DNA of 64,000 nucleotides from Citrus sinensis (taxonomy: Eukaryota; Streptophyta; Magnoliopsida; Sapindales; Rutaceae): NCBI RefSeq assembly GCF_022201045.2, contig NC_068564.1, positions 31,773,001 through 31,837,000 of the forward strand, in the 5' to 3' direction. Of the stretch, positions 1 through 12,149 are shown one piece after another. Numbering within the stretch: position 1 is the first letter of the stretch; each line of letters opens with the position of its first letter. A model generated the notes under the pieces. The model was not told the DNA's origin, did no database searches, and worked only from the letters and a program-made list of their open reading frames with translations. Both the position numbers and the translations under genes were made by a program.

Positions 1-739
1 AAAAATGAAGTGAGATTTTTTTTGATATTAAAAGTTGGAAAGTGCTCAAATGAGTAAATTTCCCATAAAGAATTGTGTCTTATTTGGGAGTTTTTGTTAT
101 TTCTTTTACAATTTTTTGATTTTATCATGTTTTGCATTTTTTTTCCTCTTATATTTTACTCGTCTCTTACACTATTTTTCTCTGTTTTTCTGATAATAAA
201 AATATAAGGTTATTAAGATGAAAATGAAATAATTATTACAATGCACAAAAATTAATTAAGGCAAACAATACGCGCATGCATGTAAAACTTGGAGATTTCG
301 GGCCATAAAAAAAAAAAATTCTTGATGGGCTTGTAAGCTTGTGGGTATTATTCTTGATCAACATCAGCCCACATTTGCCATTTCATTGTTTCGCTTCTTA
401 GTTCTTACGCAAGTCAATTCTCAATTGAATCCAATTAACATATGCCCTTCACTTCATTGCTACTATTGAAGCCAGCATACATGTAATTTTGGGACAAAGT
501 AGAAAACAAAAAGCATATGACAAAGGCTAGATAACAAAGAGAACTATATATATTTAGAAATTAATTAGAACAAGGCAAAATCATTTGGCCTATATCTCTA
601 ATTCATCACTCTTCTATAAAGTAGTCCTCATCTCCTTAGCTTTTTTAGTGTAAAGGGAAAGGGAAAAAAAAAAAAACAAAAGAAAGAAAAAAAAAAGTAA
701 TCAAAACAACAAAAAGAAGAAGAAAAGAGTTGGCCATGT
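1..739. other. AT-rich flank, 3' side of the CIA2 gene
   Basis: No coding potential is seen on either strand. The stretch next to 740 must contain the 3' untranslated region of the minus-strand CIA2 gene. It is purine-rich on the plus strand at about 655-730 (long A and AG runs), which reads as pyrimidine-rich message from the minus strand. No repeat or RNA gene was recognised. Confidence 0.5.
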
Positions 740-3384
740 TCATAAATCAGAAAGCATGACGACTTTCTTCTTCCCCCTTTCATCTTGAGCATTTGAATTT
801 GGCCGTCTCACAAAACGCCCCTGTCGCACATTGCATAAAAATATAATTTTTTTAAATTAGTAAAAGCATTGTTTGCATATATAATATGACATGCTTTAGT
901 TTAAAATTTAAACAAAATTTGTAGTTTTAGATGTATGACTCTACTTTCGCGCGTAGGGAGTCAACCGATCTAATTTGTACCAAATTAGTATAATTTATGT
1001 GATTATTATTATAACTATTCACTAAAAAAAAAAGAAAAAGAAAACAGTGGTAATAGTGATTCAATTGATAATGCTGTTAACTATGCTTGACCCAATTCAA
1101 TTTCGGCAATGAAGTGAGATCATTGCTCGGTAGTCAATTTGTAGTAGAAACCAAAACATGTCACATGTTTTAAACAATGGTTTATAGTTAAATAACAAAA
1201 TTAATTTTTATTAACCATTTTAATTCAAGAAAAAGCTTGCATAAAAAAAAAAAAAGCTTTTTCTTTTTTTTTTTTCAATAATGGAAAAAAAAGATTCAAA
1301 ACCTTGGACAAATTTGAAGATATAATTGCATCAGAGTTCTGTTTTCCTGACGTGGTAACTCAATACGTGTGAGATCAGATAATGATCTAATCCTGAGATA
1401 TTTCATGTGAAATTTTAGGCCATCAAATCAAATGACCAAAGAAATCACAAAAGGCCAAAAAATGTGCGGCGGGGGAAGAGAAAATGGTAAATTTAAACGA
1501 GTCTTCAAAACAAGCCACGTGTCATTTTTAATTACCCCATCTGGTATTACAGTACAACCCAACTGTTAAGTAAACAAAGCAATGGGATAACATGGGTGCA
1601 ATTTTATACCTTCATTCTGGGCCGACGATCGGCGTTGACTTTTCTGACTTGGTACCTGATCTTCTTAGAGAACAGGCGCGTACGCCGCTTTTCTTTGTAG
1701 CGCAACACACTAGCCTCTCTCAATCCACCGTCGGAGAACAAATCAATCTGCGCCAGCCTGGCCTGCCCCAAAATTAGGGAAAAGAAGGAAAATAAAAAAA
1801 GAAATGATTCAGTGCTCCGCACCACCGCAGCATCTAATGTACGTACTACCATCATAATCATCAATCACATCATAATTTCAATAAAATCCTGTCATTTTCG
1901 TACACATTCCGTTCAAAATCCTTAAGAACGCAAAGTTTGTCTCAGAGAGAGATTCATTCACTTGCCCTCTCTTTAAAAGGCAAGAACCAAAAACAGAAAA
2001 ACAAATTTTGGGTCATTAAAAAAATATTTTAATCCCAAGTCCGCCGTCTGATTAGTTTCAGAAAGGAAATAATAACTTAAAAGGTCCCACTACCACAGAC
2101 AAGCTGAAAACGTCCGCACACCTGGAGCTTTAAAAAACAACAAAATCTAATAAATAATAATATACGAAAATGGGTAGAAAATAATAATCAAACTTGAGTA
2201 ATCTTAATTTTATATCTACGTACTTTATTCAAAATATTAATAAATAAAACATGAATTATAATTCGCCGGCGGGAGATGAGAAAACGTACAGAGACATCGT
2301 TTCCTTGCCCATCGGGGGCCAAACTTTCATCTAAAAACGGCGATCCTTTGCCGGACCAAGCGTTCAAAACGTCGTCGTATTGCAGCTTTAATAACAGCTC
2401 ACCGGAATTAGCCTTGGGAATTGGACTTTCTTCTTTGGCAGGCAATTCCGAAACCTTGGATTCAGCTACTGGTTTTTCTTTTCCGACTTTCTTTTTCCTC
2501 TTCTCCGAGGAACCCTTCCTGTTACTATTACCGGTACCGCTACTGTTGTTGAATTTGGGAGAGATTTGAAGAACATCAATCGGGAAATTCCACCAATTGC
2601 CTTCATCAACTTGTCTCAATGCTTTCATTCCACTTCTCATTCCGAATCCGAGTTCGAGTTTCCCGCCAAATCCAATTCCCATTGGATTTCCATACCAACA
2701 ATTACTATTATGAACTTGGCCAGGACCAGCATCGGACTCAATTGCATCTTTCTTGACACTCAAGTTACCCATTATACTATCAATACCCTCTTCAAATTCC
2801 TCATCGAGAATAATAGACTCAGCATCAAAATCTTCATCAAACTCACTAGAAATCTGAACTTCCATTGGATTGTGATTAGCCCCTTGGAAATCAACTTCAC
2901 CACTATTTTGACATGACAACTTATTTTCACAAAATTTTGTTACTTTTGGCTCCAATGGGAATCTGGGTTTGTCCAGGATTGGTTGGTGAAGCAAGAAACC
3001 GGAGTCATCAATAACGCGGAAAGGGAGCAACAGTTCGGAGGATTCATCAAAGAATTGTTGATTTGGTTCTTGCTGTTGGTGGCGGTGGCGGTGGTCAGGA
3101 GGCTTGGTGGTGAATTTGTTTAAATTGGTCAAGTGCTTTGTGGAGAAGATGTTGGGGCAGGCTGTGGACAGCAGGGCAGCGGCTTCATTGTAGGTTTGGT
3201 TGGGGCGTTTCCGTGGGGTACGAGCTTTTCGTGTGGAGATTGCTAGAGGGGAATTGCTTGCTTCTGAAAGAGTTGATGAAGGGGATGATGATGTGTGTGA
3301 GGTTCCTGTTGAATGGGATGGGGATTTTATGATTTCTAAGTCTAGCGCATAGGTTCTTCCGCCTCCACTCAAATAGGAAGACAT
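740..3384 (-). CDS. CIA2: CIA2-like CCT-domain transcription regulator (chloroplast import apparatus 2)
   Basis: Three coding exons: 3384-2290, 1762-1610 and 820-740, all joined in phase 0, giving 442 residues; Arabidopsis CIA2 is about 435. The N terminus has the family blocks [20 protein letters not shown] and [12 protein letters not shown]. Acidic patches lie at about 180-215, and a Lys-rich nuclear-targeting-like stretch ([11 protein letters not shown]) and the block [20 protein letters not shown] precede the CCT domain. The CCT domain (about residues 380-424) begins [20 protein letters not shown]; its last part, GRFVRRPN, lies on the small third exon. Splice sites are gtacgt/gcag and gtataa/acag. 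CIA2 is a nuclear regulator that raises expression of plastid import genes (TOC33, TOC75) and plastid ribosomal protein genes in leaves. The paralogue CIL has the same architecture and cannot be excluded. Confidence 0.93.
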
Positions 3385-4119
3385 TTTTAGTACAGTTTGA
3401 AGTACAGGACTAAAATTTGATGCTAATTTAACTATTTTGTCTTACGAAAGTGAAAGTTGGGACAACATTTGAAGGTTGAATTCTGGGTAGAATTCACTCG
3501 AGAAAAGGTAAAAGTTCACTTTTTTCTTCAAAATTGGCAAGAAAGGGATGAGCTTTAGTGAGAATTCAAGCTCCGATGACAGTTAAAGCGCGGAAAAAGA
3601 AATTTGGAAACTTGATAAAAACCCAAATCAGAAATAATCAAGCAGAAGCAGAATTCAGATAATTGGTAGGAAAAGAAAAAACATACCCAATTGAAATAAA
3701 AGTTTAAAACTGAACCTTTTGTTTTTTTCCTTTTGTTGCCTTGAATTCGCAAGGAAAGAAAGAGCCTTTTGAGTCCTCTGTATGAAATGAGTATTAAAAC
3801 CCTGAACCCTAAAAAGTAAAAAGTGTGCCACAACAAAAAAAGTTGTAGAATATAAAGTAGAAGAAGAAAGGGCCAAAAACAAAAGTAATAAATTAGAAAT
3901 AAGAACGACCTAGAACCCTATTACAGAAACAAATTCAAACCCACAAATACCCTGAAGAAATGAAGGAAATTGCAAAATCCAAGAAATGCCCAGATGAGCA
4001 AAGGAGTTATATTTTGCTATGATGAGAGAATTTTGGAGTAAAAGGGAAGGAGAAACAAAACAATCTAAGAAAGGTAAGTAAACCAAGTAAGGAGAAGAAA
4101 AACCATCTGTGCATATATA

Positions 4120-4129
4120 TATTTATATA
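4120..4129 (-). promoter_or_regulatory. Candidate TATA box of CIA2
   Basis: The minus strand reads TATATAAATA here, about 740 bases upstream of the CIA2 start codon. This would put the transcription start near 4090 and give a long leader (3385-4090) that may contain an intron and small upstream ORFs. It is supported by motif and position only. Confidence 0.35.
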
Positions 4130-4138
4130 AAAAGCTAA

Positions 4139-4158
4139 GAGAGAGAGAGAGAGAGAGA
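4139..4158. repeat. (GA)10 microsatellite
   Basis: A pure GA run just upstream of the candidate CIA2 TATA box. On the CIA2 strand it reads as (TC)n, a common feature of plant core promoters. Confidence 0.85.
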
Positions 4159-4299
4159 TTAGACGAGGGAGAAGGCAGGTCACGAGAATGAATGGGAAAA
4201 GATCCGTTGAGGGGGAATTCTGAAAGATTGGGGTTATGTATGTGTAAAGAGTGAAAGAGATGAGAACAGAAGAAGGGACAATGCTAGTGTTTCAGTAGT

Positions 4300-5372
4300 C
4301 TCTGGTCGTTGGTGTAGCCTGTAGGACCACTCACTCGTCACTAGTACAATTCGTTACTCTGATTTGCTATCTCTTTTACTTCTGTGTTAGTTCTGGGTTC
4401 AATTATTTTATATTCCTTAGTTCCATTTTACTGTATCGGCCTTCTCCTAAGGCTTTCTACTTATCAAAATTGACCTTTTTTATTTTCGTATAATTTAAAA
4501 GTTTAAGAATTGATTTTCCAAAATTATTTTGAGAATATTTCAAAAAATGCTCAGCATATAAGCATCCAAAAATGAGCTTAAAAGAAAAGAAAAAGAAAGA
4601 ATCGTGAAATTTGAATCATAACTCCTTATTTTTAACAATTTTTACTTAAAATCATACTATGGTCATCAATGATAAACCATTAATAGAACATAAAAGAATA
4701 TACATATGTCAATGGCATTTTTGCTATCCCAAGGGTTTTCAAAAAGGACAATTTCGACCAAAAGCTCCTGATCCTCATCATGTTCATGGGCGGGCATGGA
4801 TGTCTCTGGTTAGATTATGCCAAATTTGCCACCCATACCACCTGCAAATTCCTTAAGAGATTTTATTTTTATTGGAAAGGTTTCTTATCTGCTGACGTGG
4901 CAAAATGGCATTGGTGAAGATAGATTTTTTAGGGCTGATGTGGCATGCGCTTCATTGGTTGGAGGGTTATCACGTGTATCTACGTCGCAAGGGGGGGCCG
5001 CGGTTTTGGATGTTAGTAGGGTGGAGAAATGATTTGAACCTTTTTGGAGTCTTTCGCTTGTTTATGTGTGGCAGATGGCCCTCATACGTTGGGGTTATTA
5101 TGTTCATTGGCTTTGTGATTACAATTGCTAGCTTTATCTTTAATTTGCATCATCAATCCATCATCTTCTGTTTTCTTTTCTTCAAAAATAATAATAATAA
5201 CAAAAATCTCTCGCCCAAAGTCCCAATCTAGCTTGATTTAGTTCAATTATGTGTGGTATACATATAATCCTAACTGCTCAAAATAAAGAAGCAGTTTACC
5301 CGCGTTTTACCACTTATGTAAATAAAAATCCTCTCTCTCAAACATGGAAAAAGAGTAGATAACCACTTCCAA

Positions 5373-5448
<76 letters not shown>

Positions 5449-7050
5449 TAATAATAATAATTTTTTAATAAGAACATCTTCACTTTATTAAAAAAAAAAT
5501 GTTACTGACAGATAAAAAAATAAAGTCTCGAACATATTAAAATTTATATTTTTTGTATTTTACTCTCATACTTCACTATAATAAAAATGTGCACACTAGG
5601 AAAAGACTTTTTTTTTTCTCTCTCTCCATATATATATTTTATATTGTCTGAATTGACTGTTCGATATGGGAAAAAAATTAATGAAAGAAAATAAAAAAGT
5701 GCAAGTGTCAATGCACGTTCTATATTTTCCAGTTTAAGTTTTATTTATCATTTCCTGGATGTTTTAGATATTTCTGAAGATATCCTAGACACTTGTAACA
5801 TGGATTTTTGGTCTTTGTTGTTTCATAGATTTGACAAATTATTAATTTCCTAAAATGGTTTTTCCCCCCCTTTTTACTTGCTTCTGAGTTTCAAGTGTTT
5901 CAATTGCAGAAATATACAGAAAGGCTATGAACTATTTTAACCAGCTATTAAACAATATGAAATTTCAATTAAGATAATATGACCAAATTAACACTCTGAG
6001 GACTAGTAGTCATAAGATTTTTCCTCTAGCATAATTTAGAGAATTCAAGTTCTGTATGTTGAAATAAATTAACAGTTCTTAACATTATCAATAAATTAAA
6101 ATTAATTTCAAAGTCATAATATTTATTAATATTGCGAAATGATGAGGTAAAGTCAAAGCCTACGTGTACAGAGTACAGACTTTGAAATTTAAGGATGAAT
6201 TTGGTCACAGGCAGATCCTTTCTATTGTGGCCACAGGAGTATGAGTACATATCCTGAAATCACGTTCACAACTCTGACAATACCTTATCTTTAAATGTGT
6301 GACCCGAAAATATCACAGCCATCAAAATTGGATAACATTACAACTAGAAATTTCATTATAGATATAATGTGTAATTCTTCTCTGTCTATCCAATTGCCCA
6401 GTTCGAGAATTATCATCTCTTACCACCCAGAAAAAACAAATCAGCTAAGACTTTTAACTGTCATTTCATTAATATCCATATACTCACGTAACTCTAGCAC
6501 AGTGCTAGATCATGTTATTACAACGACATGTCAAAATCCTATAATAACATATCACGATTTTCAATATTAAAACCACAACCAATAAAGGGTCTCCGAAACA
6601 AAAAAAAATTCATCCAAAGATACTGCACAAATATTGCCATAAGTGAAAGTTAAAACTATGCCAAACTAGGTAGATAAATGACAAAAATATACACCAATCT
6701 AGTATATTATCTTCAACAAATTGAGAGCTCTTAACTTGTTTTAGACAGTCTATTTTAGAGCATTTACGAAATCTTGTGTTGCTTTTGGCACATAATAGTA
6801 AAGGTTGTATGTATAGTATGTTAGAGAACTTTTTGGGAGATATATGTGTATATATATAAATGTCGGTTTGATATTACAGTTGGAAATTTAAAAACAAGAG
6901 ACTATAATTTTGTTTCTTACTGCTTATGGCATCAAACATGCCTTGAGATGAAAGATTTTTCTCTTTATTCGGCAGCTGTAAGCAGCAGCATGCGTATAGG
7001 AAATTTGGTATAGCTAATGTAAAAAGAAGCAAAAATTGACAATTAAAAGA
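4300..7050. other. Intergenic, no gene seen
   Basis: Sequence between the CIA2 promoter and GIP1. It is AT-rich apart from a modestly GC-richer patch at 4890-5080 that holds a 108-codon open frame with no recognisable family. No splice-connected coding exons, RNA gene or bounded transposon could be supported. A compound microsatellite at 5374-5463 is listed separately. Confidence 0.5.
5374..5463. repeat. Compound microsatellite (ATAC)n-(AT)n-(AAT)n
   Basis: About ten copies of the tetranucleotide ATAC/ACAT run directly into about fifteen AT dinucleotides, then about six AAT triplets. It lies in intergenic DNA and is likely to vary in length between individuals. Confidence 0.93.
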
Positions 7051-7059
7051 AAAACTTGC

Positions 7060-7868
7060 TTATTTGCTTGGCAATATTTTAATTAATGCAAAACAACTAC
7101 AACCATACGAAGCACCAGTGGAAGAAGCAAATGGATCTATAGTAATCAAAACAGAGACATCCATGCTTTGAAATATTTTTAGACATGAAAAGTTCCAAAA
7201 CAAACGGCCCATTCTTTCATAACATAGATAAGAGATATAATCTCCTAAGACTAATCTTGGCTGCCGACTTAGCCTATCCTTGAAAAGAAAATGGATACCC
7301 ATTCTCTTCACATACATAAGCTAGGGTGCCCTCTGGACTACCAACTGGGGCACCATTTGTTGCTCTTCATTCAACTATGTACTCCAAGGTAACAGTTGGG
7401 GACCATATGTGTCTTATCCTTTTATGGTCCAAGTTATGGGTAATCTCATATGACATACTCTTTCAGATTTACTCCATGCTCCAAACACATCATGAATTTG
7501 AATTCTTTCTGAAGGTTAGGTTTTGGGGCCATATTTTCAAACCCATTTGAATAGAAAGTTGGGCTAAGGGCAAAGGTTTGGACTTCCAAGCTCTTTCAAT
7601 TCTTTTAGACCAAGGTAAAATGTTTGCGAATGTGTGCATGTTTTTATTGGTTGACTGTGACTTTACACATTCAATTTTATATCTAGGCAGTTCCACAGTG
7701 TAAACCAGGCTTCAATAACAGACGCCAAAAGAAAATAAATCCCAGAGTAACAAATCAAGAATATAGCAATAGGAGAATAAAAGACACAGATCCATGAATA
7801 AACACAAATTGAATCTCTGATACTATCAAAGAGGCTATTAATACATAGCATGAAATCTACCTATTCTC
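7060..7868 (-). other. Possible 3' untranslated exon and intron of GIP1
   Basis: No protein family is recognised here. Two bases after the GIP1 stop codon plus AATAG, the minus strand reads gtttgtc, a possible donor. Further on, ccctag (near 7322) could serve as an acceptor before a non-repetitive stretch ending near 7060 in an AT-rich, polyadenylation-like context. This would be a spliced 3' UTR; an unspliced 3' UTR is equally possible. Confidence 0.25.
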
Positions 7869-7908
7869 ACAATTTGACAATCATGATTAAGTAATAAGAC
7901 AAACCTAT

Positions 7909-8130
7909 TCAAGGTATGGATGATGGCGCGGTAGACATTGGGGGCGAGGGAGAGGGTTCTTGTTGGAGTTCCTTGACCACAGCTGCAAGAGCCTCAGGGT
8001 TAACACCCAAGTCACAGAGGGCAATGAGGATTGAGAGAGTGTGACGATCAAGGCCTGTATCGAGAATGTTTGACATGTGAAATGCAAGGTCCAAGGATTC
8101 ACGGGCAGTTCTTGCAGCCTCAGGATCCAT
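7909..8130 (-). CDS. GIP1: Mitotic-spindle organizing protein 1 (GIP1/MOZART1)
   Basis: A single coding exon of 73 codons plus stop. The core ARESLDLAFHMSNILDTGLD and the following segment HTLSILIALCDLGVNPEALA are the hallmarks of MZT1/GIP proteins, which are about 67-71 residues in Arabidopsis. GIP1 binds the N-terminal region of gamma-tubulin complex proteins (GCP3) and recruits and activates the complex at microtubule-organising sites and the nuclear envelope. The C-terminal tail (about residues 58-73, Pro/Ser-rich) is variable in the family. The minus strand just before the ATG reads ttttgtag|atATGG, and a donor-like ctg|gtacgttt lies at about 8496, so the leader probably contains an intron (about 8133-8496) with a short first exon near 8500-8560. 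Confidence 0.95.
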   Translation of the reverse strand: MDPEAARTARESLDLAFHMSNILDTGLDRHTLSILIALCDLGVNPEALAAVVKELQQEPSPSPPMSTAPSSIP

Positions 8131-8582
8131 ATCTACAAAATTTTAAAAAAAGAAAAAAAAATTCATTTAAAAACATTTCCCAAATATACCTACATTACAA
8201 AATGAAACCTACATTTGATTCTCTGATTTCATAAAGGAAAAAAACACTATAACAGAAATCTACTTGATTGAATCAATTGAAACATCAATGCACGAATCAG
8301 AAACCCTAAGGGGGTGATTACAAATATCGAAACTGAAAACTCGCGCGCAAAAATAATCACAAAAATTGATTTAAATTCTGAAGTACCGGTAAGGATAGAC
8401 ATACTACCACCGCATTAAATCAATTAAAGTATAAATGAAAATAAAAATGAAATAATTCAAAATTATAAAAAAATAATAATAATAAGAAACGTACCAGTCG
8501 AAGAGCGGAAGAGAAATGACAAAGCAAAAGATTCGAATTTTGGAAACTGAATCAAGTAGTGAAATTTGGATTGATGCTGAAA

Positions 8583-9612
8583 TTACTCTTTAGGGAAGCT
8601 TTTGGAAAATTTCGGATCCCAAATCCGATCAGATTTCGGATAATTTGGATTGGAAAAATCCATAAACGGGATCAAATCCGGATCGGATGAATATTCCGGA
8701 TAAATTCGGATTCGGATCGGTCCGTATTGAGTTAAAAAAATAAAAAAATAAAATAATAATAAGAACAGCATAGCGCAGAAATGCTAGTCCCCTTTTTGTT
8801 TAAGAACTTGACGGTTCCAAAAATCCTGCATTACGTCGCAGTTTAAAAACTGAAAAAAAAAAGTTAACAATTAACATAGAGAAAGAAAGTGGAAAGATTT
8901 CAACTTTCTGGATAACTCCCATCTAATGCCAGCACAACAATCAAACACTTCATAGATAGGATGCATTACTTCACTACAGAATAGATTCTAAGAATTTTTT
9001 TTAAAAAAAATCCCTAATGTTCTCACGAATAATTAATACACTGAAAACACGAGAACAGCACTGGATAAAGAATTTCATTAACCATCTCTGACTGCTAACC
9101 AAACTGTAACAACTGAGTCCACAATGCGACGTATAGGTAAAATGAAAAACAATAAAATGCGTGCGGGATCGGATCAATACAAACAAATCGTCGGGAGTCG
9201 TTATGCGTCGGGATTAGTGGATTACCGTCAACAAGTCGCGACTCGCGAGGTTGCTGTAGCTGTCGGCTGCTCGTCGTGGGTCTGGAGGACGTCGTGGAGG
9301 CTGGACGTCGATCAAGACGGGTTCGGTTTGTGTCGTCGGCGGCGTGGTTCGCCGTGTGCTTTAGGTGGTGGCCCGTGGGTGCGGTTTGTGGTCGTCGATT
9401 GGTTTGTTTTGTAGTCGCGCGGCTGGGCTGTTTTCATTTAATTTCGGCTTATATATGTATATTTTTTTAAGTGGCACTGCAATCCGATCGGATTATTCGG
9501 ATTGACCTGAATTCGATCTGATCCGATCCGATCCGAAATAAATCCCATCGTATTGGACAAATGATTTCCAATCAGATCCGAAGCCAAATCCAAATTCGAT
9601 GCCCACCCTTGC
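8583..9612. mobile_element. Probable degenerate non-autonomous DNA transposon with GATCCG-rich ends
   Basis: Both flanks (8610-8735 and 9480-9600) are dense in the same short words (CGGAT, GATCCGATC, TTCGGATC), like subterminal transposase-binding repeats. The right end reads GATGCCCACCCTTG, the reverse complement of a typical plant hAT-type start (CAAGGGTGGGCATC). The middle (9180-9420) is unusually GC- and CpG-rich for this window. I could not find a matching left TIR or a target duplication, so the boundaries are approximate and the class is uncertain. Confidence 0.4.
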
Positions 9613-9766
9613 TTCGACTTGTATTTTCTAGGGGTAATCTTGTACTTTCACGGATCTTTTGCGATACAAATAAGAGAATTTTGAAGTCATCTATTTTTAA
9701 CTTAGAAGTTAAATAAAATCCTCCCAAAGAAAATTCCCAGCGTAGTATGCAAATCTCTGACATTTA

Positions 9767-9774
9767 TATATAAA
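9767..9774 (+). promoter_or_regulatory. Candidate TATA box of TAD2
   Basis: TATATAAA lies about 140 bases upstream of the TAD2 start codon, placing the start site near 9800. The leader ends in ttgatttatag directly before the ATG, which could also be a splice acceptor of a leader intron. Confidence 0.4.
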
Positions 9775-9907
9775 TCTCTTTCATTTTATTTTATTTTAAA
9801 TTTTTGCTTAATTCGTTTATGAGTAGCCAGTAACTGTTAGATTGTATAGACTGTGTTGTGATGCATGCAAAGTGTTTGATGAAATGCTTGTGAGAGTTGA
9901 TTTATAG

Positions 9908-11363
<1,456 letters not shown>

Positions 11364-11364
11364 A

Positions 11365-11399
<35 letters not shown>
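11365..11399. repeat. (AT)n-(AG)n microsatellite in the TAD2 3' region
   Basis: An AT run passes directly into an AG run two bases after the TAD2 stop codon, so it lies in the proximal 3' UTR. Confidence 0.9.
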
Positions 11400-11639
11400 C
11401 GCACACAAAGGTCTGTTATATTGCTGCCGCAGCTTAATAATTTTTACTACTTTAGCTTTGTTCTCTCTCTCTTTTTTTCCTTTATTTATTTTTTAATGTT
11501 TTGGTCAATTTTATTTATCATCATGTGAAATCTCAGGCATGTGCTGTGAATGCATCATTCGAGCTGGCTTTCAGGAAGAGAAGAGACATATGGTTGATGA
11601 GATGGCTATCAGCATGACACAAAGTAAATGTAAATCGAT

Positions 11640-12149
11640 CTTCCAGTTCGTATCAAGTTTCTCCATTGTGTTTGAGTTACATTATCTTTACATTATATAC
11701 CAATAAATTAGTTTGCACTAAGGTTGCTATCAATTTCTTTCTCTGAAAAGCAGTTGTTTCAAGTTCGTAAAAAAGAAATTAACTTCCAAAATTGGCAAGT
11801 AAAGCATAATTCAATGCACACCTACTTATGTATTTAACAAACATGACATTAAAAATTTAAAATAAATTTGTTGATAAAAGTGAAGAAGACTACAAATTGT
11901 TAACTATAATTATTTTTTTGAAATTGTTTCTTGCACAACATCCCCATATGTAAAACTGTCCTCTATCAAGCAAAACTGTTATAGTCTCCTCTATGTTAAT
12001 CTGTTTTCTACCTTTAAAAATAAAAAAGAAAAAAAAAACCCTCATTTTTATCTATCCAAAATTGCTCTACTACATGCAAACTTCTCACAGCACTCATCTG
12101 AATCTGTGAATCTATGATACAATTGAATGACATGGTTAATGAAAAGAGG
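11640..12149. other. Convergent 3' intergenic spacer
   Basis: A short AT-rich gap between the 3' ends of TAD2 (+) and OXA2 (-). It must hold both polyadenylation regions. No gene or repeat was recognised. Confidence 0.6.

Noticed and set aside
4905-5231. 108-codon open frame on the plus strand
   Set aside because: No recognisable family, mixed hydrophobic/low-complexity translation and no splice-connected partner exons; best taken as chance.
9124-9414. 96-codon Trp/Arg/Gly-rich frame
   Set aside because: A by-product of the CpG-rich island within a repeat-like spacer; no conserved domain and no splice context.
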